A DNA stretch of 64,000 bases from PUPG01 sp031323845 (GTDB lineage Bacteria > Bacteroidota > Bacteroidia > Bacteroidales > UBA7960). Of this stretch, positions 59,294 through 64,000 are shown piece by piece. How positions within the stretch are numbered: position 1 is the stretch's first letter; each line of letters starts with the position of its first letter. The notes below the pieces were generated by a model. That model made no database searches. It saw nothing but the letters and a program-made list of their open reading frames with translations, and was not told the DNA's origin. The position numbers were made by a program, and so were the translations under genes. The stretch is from NCBI GenBank assembly GCA_031323845.1, contig JAVIYP010000001.1, positions 62,001 to 126,000 of the forward strand, in the 5' to 3' direction.

Positions 59294-61813
59294 TCAGTAT
59301 TCTTTGTGCAAAATGCTGTTGAGGCTCATTTCGTCTTTTATTTTTACCTCACGGGCTTTGCTGCCTTCAAAGGGGCCGACGATGCCTGCAGCCTCGAGCT
59401 GGTCAATGATTCTGCCTGCCCTGTTGTATCCCAGTTTCAGTTTTCTTTGTATGAGTGATGTGGAGCCTTGCTGGGTGGCAACGATGATACGGGCTGCATC
59501 TTCAAAAAGTTCATCTCTTTCAGAGGGGTCGAGGGCTTCGGAAGCAGCCGATTCATCTTCGAAGTATTCGGGCAGGTGGAACGCATCCGGGTAGGCCCGC
59601 TGGGATCCGATAAAATCGGTAATGCGCTCAATTTCAGGAGTGTCAACGAAAGCACATTGCAGGCGCAGCAGGTCGCTGCCGGTAGAAAGCAGCATGTCGC
59701 CACGGCCGATGAGCTGGTCGGCACCACCACTGTCAAGAATGGTACGTGAATCTACCTTGGCAGTTACCCTGAAAGCAATACGTGCGGGGAAGTTGGCCTT
59801 AATGGTGCCCGTAATGATGTTCACCGACGGTCTCTGTGTGGCGATCACCAGGTGGATGCCGACGGCCCTGGCAAGCTGGGCCAGGCGTGCAATGGGCAGT
59901 TCGATTTCTTTTCCCGCCGTCATGATCAGATCAGCAAACTCATCAATAAAGAGAACAATATACGGTAAGAAACGGTGCCCGTGATTCGGGTTAAGGCGTC
60001 GTGCCACAAATTTTACGTTGTACTCCTTGACGTTTCGTGCCTGTGCGTCCTTCAGCAGGTCATAGCGATTGTCCATTTCAACACACAGGGAATTGATGGT
60101 CCTGATTACCTCGCGGGTTTCTGTAACGATGGCTTCTTCTGCATCCGGCAACTTGGCAAGATAGTGTCTTTCGATTTTTGAAAACAGATTGAGCTCTACC
60201 TTTTTTGGGTCGATAAGTACGAACTTGACGTAGGCAGGATGCTTTTTATAGAGAATGGAGGTAAGGATGGCATTCAGTCCGACCGATTTTCCCTGACCTG
60301 TTGCACCGGCCATAAGGAGGTGAGGCATTTTTGTGAGGTCAGCAATAAAGGTTTCGTTGGCTATCGTCTTGCCGAGACCGATGGGCAGCTCAAAGGAAGA
60401 ATTGCGGAAACGTTCACTGGCCAGGACAGAGCGCATGGAAACAATCTCCGGGTTGCTGTTGGGGACTTCTATGCCAATCGTACCCCTGCCGGGTATCGGT
60501 GCAATGATACGGATGCCGAGGGCCGACAAGCTGAGGGCGATGTCGTTTTCCAGGTTTTTGATCTTTGAGATACGAATGCCGGGGGCCGGCACAATCTCGT
60601 ACAGTGTAACCGTTGGTCCTACAGTAGCCTTGATCTTGTCGATTTCAATGGCATAGTTTTTTAGCGTATCAATGATCCTGTTTTTGTTACTCTCGAGCTC
60701 TTCTTTGTTGATTTGGATGCTGCCACTTCCCCTGTCGTTGAGCAGGTTCAGGTCGGGCATCCGGTAATGCGGCAGGTCAAGCGTGGGATCGTACTCCCCC
60801 AGGTGCGACAGGTCTGGCATGTCGTCGTCGTTCGTAAAAGGCGTGTCAATGGCCTGATAATCACTTCCGGTAAGCTTTTCTTTGCCTACTTCGATTTCCC
60901 ATTCAGGTTCTTCGCCGGCTTCCCTGTCTTCCGCTTCTTCTCCATCCTGTCTTTCGGTGTCGAGGATCACAGGCTCGGAGGCTGTTTCAGAATATGCTTC
61001 CTCATGGCTTTCCTCTTCTGCATTTTCCCTGAAAAAATCATCTTCGGGGACAGCAGGCTGCACTCCGACATGGTCGGACTCGTTGTCGCCGCCATCAATA
61101 AAGTCGTCATCAGGCACTTCTGCAACATCTTTGGCTTGCTGCGGCCTGGGACGCAATACCCGTAACAATCCTGTCAGCGCATTACCCATATGCTGGAAGT
61201 TTGGGTCAAAGGCGACGATGATAAACGTACCTATGGTGAACAGCAACAAAATGCCCGTTCCTGTAATACCGAGCAGACCGTTGAGCCATACTGCGCTGTT
61301 GTATCCGAAAAAGCCTCCCAGGATGCTGATCAGCGTTTCAGAAGAGATTATAAAACCAAAAAACACTGATATCCATAAAATAAAAAAGAGCGACCAGATG
61401 CTTGTTTTTTTGATGGGGATGGCGTCGTAACCCAGCAGGAGATAGACCCCGATGCTTACAAAAATCGGTAAAAACAGGAAAGAGGCAACCCCGAACCCCA
61501 TTTTGATAAACAGGTGGGCTGCCACTGCTCCAAGGCGGCCCATCATGTTGTCGACCCTGATGCTGCCGTCCGAAAGCAGCTCCCAGTTTACTGTTCTGCT
61601 GTCAACAAGATAATCGTAACTCTTCCAGGTAAAAAGATAAGAGGCAAAAGCCAGCAGCAGGAACACCGACATCAGGATTAAAAACAGCCCCAGCGCTTTT
61701 CTTAGCCTTTGATCCCGGAAAAAATCCTTTACGGATGTCATGTCCGGCTTTTGTTTTTTTCCGGCAGGCTTTTTTTTGGCCTTGTTGAATTTATATGTGT
61801 TTTGTAACGACAT
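59294..61813 (-). CDS. ftsK: DNA translocase FtsK/SpoIIIE
   Basis: An 839-residue septal DNA pump that clears chromosome ends during division. The N-terminal part (about 30-210) has four hydrophobic TM segments; an acidic linker (about 230-300) leads to the RecA-like motor with MAGATGQGKSVGLNAIL (Walker A), FVLIDPKKVELNLFSKI, YIVLFIDEFADLIM (Walker B) and IATQRPSVNIITGTIKANFPARI. The gamma winged helix ends the protein (STSLIQRKLKLGYNRAGRIIDQLEAAGIVG). Motifs are intact. It has a -7 box 43 bases upstream and lolA 22 bases downstream. Start is ATG 61813. Confidence 0.96.
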   Translation of the reverse strand: MSLQNTYKFNKAKKKPAGKKQKPDMTSVKDFFRDQRLRKALGLFLILMSVFLLLAFASYLFTWKSYDYLVDSRTVNWELLSDGSIRVDNMMGRLGAVAAHLFIKMGFGVASFLFLPIFVSIGVYLLLGYDAIPIKKTSIWSLFFILWISVFFGFIISSETLISILGGFFGYNSAVWLNGLLGITGTGILLLFTIGTFIIVAFDPNFQHMGNALTGLLRVLRPRPQQAKDVAEVPDDDFIDGGDNESDHVGVQPAVPEDDFFRENAEEESHEEAYSETASEPVILDTERQDGEEAEDREAGEEPEWEIEVGKEKLTGSDYQAIDTPFTNDDDMPDLSHLGEYDPTLDLPHYRMPDLNLLNDRGSGSIQINKEELESNKNRIIDTLKNYAIEIDKIKATVGPTVTLYEIVPAPGIRISKIKNLENDIALSLSALGIRIIAPIPGRGTIGIEVPNSNPEIVSMRSVLASERFRNSSFELPIGLGKTIANETFIADLTKMPHLLMAGATGQGKSVGLNAILTSILYKKHPAYVKFVLIDPKKVELNLFSKIERHYLAKLPDAEEAIVTETREVIRTINSLCVEMDNRYDLLKDAQARNVKEYNVKFVARRLNPNHGHRFLPYIVLFIDEFADLIMTAGKEIELPIARLAQLARAVGIHLVIATQRPSVNIITGTIKANFPARIAFRVTAKVDSRTILDSGGADQLIGRGDMLLSTGSDLLRLQCAFVDTPEIERITDFIGSQRAYPDAFHLPEYFEDESAASEALDPSERDELFEDAARIIVATQQGSTSLIQRKLKLGYNRAGRIIDQLEAAGIVGPFEGSKAREVKIKDEMSLNSILHKEY

Positions 61814-61856
61814 GGTTTTTGAGATGGGCGTTCGTGTCTGGCCGGCATTGTTTTGA

Positions 61857-61864
61857 CAAAGTTA
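61857..61864 (-). promoter_or_regulatory. -7 promoter box for ftsK-lolA
   Basis: The minus strand reads TAACTTTG, 43 bases before the ftsK start. It lies in the 65-base gap after the arginine decarboxylase gene. Confidence 0.5.
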
Positions 61865-61878
61865 AGAAAAAGGGTGAA

Positions 61879-63276
61879 TCAGAAACCCAGTGTTTTCAAC
61901 ATCGACTTATAGCTTTGTTCTTTGGCGAAAAGTTTGGTGCTGTATTCGCCCTCATCGTCTTTGTCAATGATTACCAGCTTTGGAGCGGGAATGAGGCAAT
62001 GCTGCAATCCTCCAAAGCCTCCAAGGGTTTCCTGGTACGCCCCTGTGTGGAACATTCCGATATACTGTGTGACATCATCCCTGAGTTTCGGCAGAAAGAT
62101 CGCGTTTGAATGGGCCTCGGCATTGTAGTAATCCTGGCTGTCGCAGGTGAGTCCGCCAAGGTTTACCCTTTGATATTCATGATCCCAATTGTTCAGCGCC
62201 AGAAGTATGAAACGCTGTTTGCTGGCCCATATATCAGGCAGGGTTGTCATAAAGCTGCTGTCAATCATATTCCAGAGCTCCCTGTCGTTCTGCTGCTTCT
62301 GATCAAGAACGGAATAGAGTACAGCACCGCTCTCTCCAACAGTAAAAGCGCCAAATTCTGTAAATATATCCGGCTCAGGTACGTCATTTTGGTTACAGAT
62401 CATTTTAACCTGGGCTATAATCTCTTCGGTCATGTATTCGTAATCATATTCAAACCCGAGGGAATTCTTCACCGGAAAACCTCCACCGATATTCAGGCTG
62501 TCCAGCTCCGGACAGATTTTCTTAAGGTCGCAATAAACATTCACACACTTCGACAACTCGTTCCAGTAATAGGCATTGTCCTTTATCCCCGTGTTGATAA
62601 AGAAATGCAGCATCTTCAGTTCGAACCTCTTGTCGTTTCTTATGTTGGCCTTGTAATAAGGTACGATGTCGTTATACCTTATACCCAGCCTGGACGTGTA
62701 AAACTCAAACATGGGTTCTTCCTCGGCTGCAATGCGTATCCCGAGTTTGCATTTCCGGTCTTTGCGTATGAGCTGGTCATAGACCTTGATTTCTTTTTTA
62801 TTGTCAATGACGGGAATGGTGTTCTCGAAGCCGTTGTTCACCAGGTCGCTCACTTTTTCCATGTAAAGAGGCCGCTTAAACCCATTGCAGACGATGTAGC
62901 GTGATTTGTCGATAAGACCGATTCGGAGTAATTCTTCCACAATAAATATGTCGAACGCGGACGAGGTTTCAATATGTATGTCGTTTTTCAGCGCCTCTTC
63001 CAGCACAAAAATAAAGTGCGAACTTTTTGTGCAGTAACAGTAATGATATTCGCCATTGTAATCAACCCGGGCCATGGCCACGTTGAACATTCGCTTGGCT
63101 TTCTGTATCTGCTGGCTGATCTTTGGCAGGTAGCTTATTTTCAGCGGTGTACCATATTGTTTCACCAGGTCCATGGTGCAGATATCATGGAAATAAAGCT
63201 CGTTATCGATTACCTTAAACTCTTCCTGCGGGAAGTCAAAGGTTTGTTCGATCAGGTCAATGTATTTGTTTTTCAT
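61879..63276 (-). CDS. Arginine decarboxylase (fold III, Bacteroidota type)
   Basis: A 465-residue PLP enzyme of the Orn/Arg/DAP decarboxylase fold. Lys84 in YHYCYCTKSSHF is the PLP lysine; IETSSAFDIFIVEELL, LGIRIAAEE, LNIGGGFPVKNSLGFEYDYEY and EFGAFTVGESGAVLYSV follow, and MFHTGAYQETLGGFGG gives the phosphate and active-site Tyr loop. The sequence matches the protein named arginine decarboxylase (SpeA) in Bacteroidota, which makes agmatine for polyamines. That assignment comes from homology to proteins often annotated this way; DAP or ornithine decarboxylase activity is not excluded, though the YCTKSSHF context speaks against LysA. A GLPGLI gene is divergent. Confidence 0.85.
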   Translation of the reverse strand: MKNKYIDLIEQTFDFPQEEFKVIDNELYFHDICTMDLVKQYGTPLKISYLPKISQQIQKAKRMFNVAMARVDYNGEYHYCYCTKSSHFIFVLEEALKNDIHIETSSAFDIFIVEELLRIGLIDKSRYIVCNGFKRPLYMEKVSDLVNNGFENTIPVIDNKKEIKVYDQLIRKDRKCKLGIRIAAEEEPMFEFYTSRLGIRYNDIVPYYKANIRNDKRFELKMLHFFINTGIKDNAYYWNELSKCVNVYCDLKKICPELDSLNIGGGFPVKNSLGFEYDYEYMTEEIIAQVKMICNQNDVPEPDIFTEFGAFTVGESGAVLYSVLDQKQQNDRELWNMIDSSFMTTLPDIWASKQRFILLALNNWDHEYQRVNLGGLTCDSQDYYNAEAHSNAIFLPKLRDDVTQYIGMFHTGAYQETLGGFGGLQHCLIPAPKLVIIDKDDEGEYSTKLFAKEQSYKSMLKTLGF

Positions 63277-63381
63277 CAGAAGGAGAACGGGTTAACTATG
63301 AAAATTCAGAGCAAAGTAAGTGCATCGGATGCGAAAAAAATAACACAACCGGGTTAATTGGATTGACCCCAATTGATGTAG

Positions 63382-63389
63382 CAAATATA
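63382..63389 (-). promoter_or_regulatory. -7 promoter box for arginine decarboxylase
   Basis: The minus strand reads TATATTTG, about 105 bases before the start. No -33 box at the expected distance. Confidence 0.45.
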
Positions 63390-63475
63390 ATAAATGGCAT
63401 TCAATACCTGACGTATCAACTGAATTTTATGCAATGGTGAAGTGATGTTTTAACCAATTTTTGCATGCGGCATCG

Positions 63476-63505
63476 TTGCGTGTACGTTATTGTAGGTTAC
63501 TTTTG
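63476..63505 (+). promoter_or_regulatory. Promoter of the GLPGLI gene
   Basis: TTG (63476-63478), 19 bases, then TACTTTTG (63498-63505), matching both boxes. Distance to ATG 63597 is about 90 bases. Confidence 0.6.
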
Positions 63506-63596
63506 TATGTTAGAATCAAAAACTCGATTCTTTCAATTTTGACTTTGCAGGTAAACCATGTTCAAAGGTATCCTTAACCAGATCAATCATAAAAAA

Positions 63597-64000
63597 ATGA
63601 AGCTTCCAATCACTTTTTTTCTGCAACTGTTTGTTTTTGCAACCTTTGCCCAGAACATCGCAGGCGTAATAGAATATGAGTTTACTATGGACCTGCACCG
63701 CAACATTCCTCCTGGGCGGGAGGCGATGAAGGCGATGATACCGCAACATCACACATCCCATTTTCAATTGTTCTTCAATGAGGAAGAGAGTCTATACAGG
63801 ATTATGGAAGACGAGGAGTCGGCGCTTCAGGCCGGCCGGCAGGGAGGCGGTATGCGAATGATGATGCAGGGGATGCGGTCAGAGACTTATACAAGCAAGA
63901 AAGACAGGAAAATTTTAGTGCAGCAGGACGTAATGGGAACTACGTACCTGATAGAGGAACCCCTGGAGATTGGCCAGTGGCGGGTAGGTGATGAGATTCT
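63597..64000 (+). CDS. GLPGLI-family exported protein (5' part)
   Basis: The gene runs off the window end; 134 residues are visible. The start ATG 63597 gives MKLPITFFLQLFVFATFAQ, a signal peptide; an upstream ATG at 63558 would add 13 residues. Then IAGVIEYEFTMDLHRN, HFQLFFNEEESLYRI, a Met-rich turn (GGGMRMMMQGMRSETYTSKKDRKILVQQ) and TTYLIEEPLEIGQWRVGDEI follow. These match the GLPGLI family of Bacteroidota, exported proteins of unknown function, whose name-giving motif lies further downstream than the window reaches. Confidence 0.8.
   Translation, partial: MKLPITFFLQLFVFATFAQNIAGVIEYEFTMDLHRNIPPGREAMKAMIPQHHTSHFQLFFNEEESLYRIMEDEESALQAGRQGGGMRMMMQGMRSETYTSKKDRKILVQQDVMGTTYLIEEPLEIGQWRVGDEI

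Larger units (their letters stand above)
63277..63596. other. Divergent intergenic region, arginine decarboxylase / GLPGLI gene
   Basis: Holds a -7 box for the decarboxylase at 63382-63389 (minus) and a full promoter at 63476-63505 (plus). No gene is convincing between them. Confidence 0.5.

Noticed and set aside
61879..63276. Diaminopimelate decarboxylase lysA
   Set aside because: The PLP lysine context and length match the Bacteroidota arginine decarboxylase better.
1..64000. tRNA, rRNA or CRISPR array
   Set aside because: I looked for cloverleaf-like stems near gene gaps and for regular short repeats and found none; a dedicated search would be more sensitive.

Overview
The window is a contiguous piece of a Bacteroidota chromosome. 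This rests on the gene set: a type IX secretion (T9SS) locus (gldJ, porP/sprF-type, porU, porV), a T9SS cargo with a C-terminal sorting domain, a GLPGLI-family protein, an Omp85 lipoprotein of TamL type, the ftsK-lolA pair, and repeated TAnnTTTG -7 boxes, some with an upstream TTG or TTTG box 19-21 bases away. I cannot place it below phylum with confidence; a member of class Bacteroidia is my inference. I saw no rRNA, tRNA, CRISPR array, intact insertion sequence or prophage. Most of the window is core chromosome.

Layout. 1-9.2 kb: tail of a TonB-type gene, folC, a DUF4168-like exported protein, a lone glycosyltransferase, and a minus-strand operon of an Omp85 lipoprotein, a RecD-like helicase and a cytoplasmic GH13 enzyme. 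9.2-18.2 kb: glmM, mfd-fbp, cinA, a nucleoside phosphorylase and a SirB1/transglutaminase-like gene. 18.2-23.9 kb: a five-gene minus-strand operon encoding a KamA-family radical SAM aminomutase, both subunits of a PcaIJ-like CoA-transferase, a class III aminotransferase and a PcaF-like thiolase. 24.1-33.5 kb: murF-gldJ-porP facing porU-porV, then ispF. 34-42.6 kb: kdsD-lptB, recQ with a Skp-like gene, a nucleotide-kinase-like gene with dCMP deaminase, a cold-shock gene, and a PEP carboxykinase with an extra C-terminal module of about 213 residues. 42.9-49 kb: an RND efflux trio. 49.2-54.5 kb: a YggS-type PLP protein, a T9SS cargo carrying a dockerin, and a surface protein with an S74 chaperone domain that is interrupted by one in-frame TAA. 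54.8-64 kb: guaA, a LysM protein, ftsK-lolA, arginine decarboxylase and the start of a GLPGLI gene.

How genes may work together. The operon at 18.2-23.9 kb reads as a route: alpha-amino acid to beta-amino acid (aminomutase), to 3-oxo acid (aminotransferase), to 3-oxoacyl-CoA (CoA-transferase), to acetyl-CoA plus a shorter acyl-CoA (thiolase). By-eye alignment suggests the aminomutase has lost the residues that read lysine's epsilon-amino group, and the last two activities look like the 3-oxoadipate enzymes. An acidic substrate such as 2-aminoadipate or glutamate is therefore a testable idea. This is the best candidate here for an undescribed system. The PEP carboxykinase fusion is the best candidate for a new domain architecture. 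The T9SS genes, the cargo and the Omp85 lipoprotein together describe a cell with active surface-protein export.
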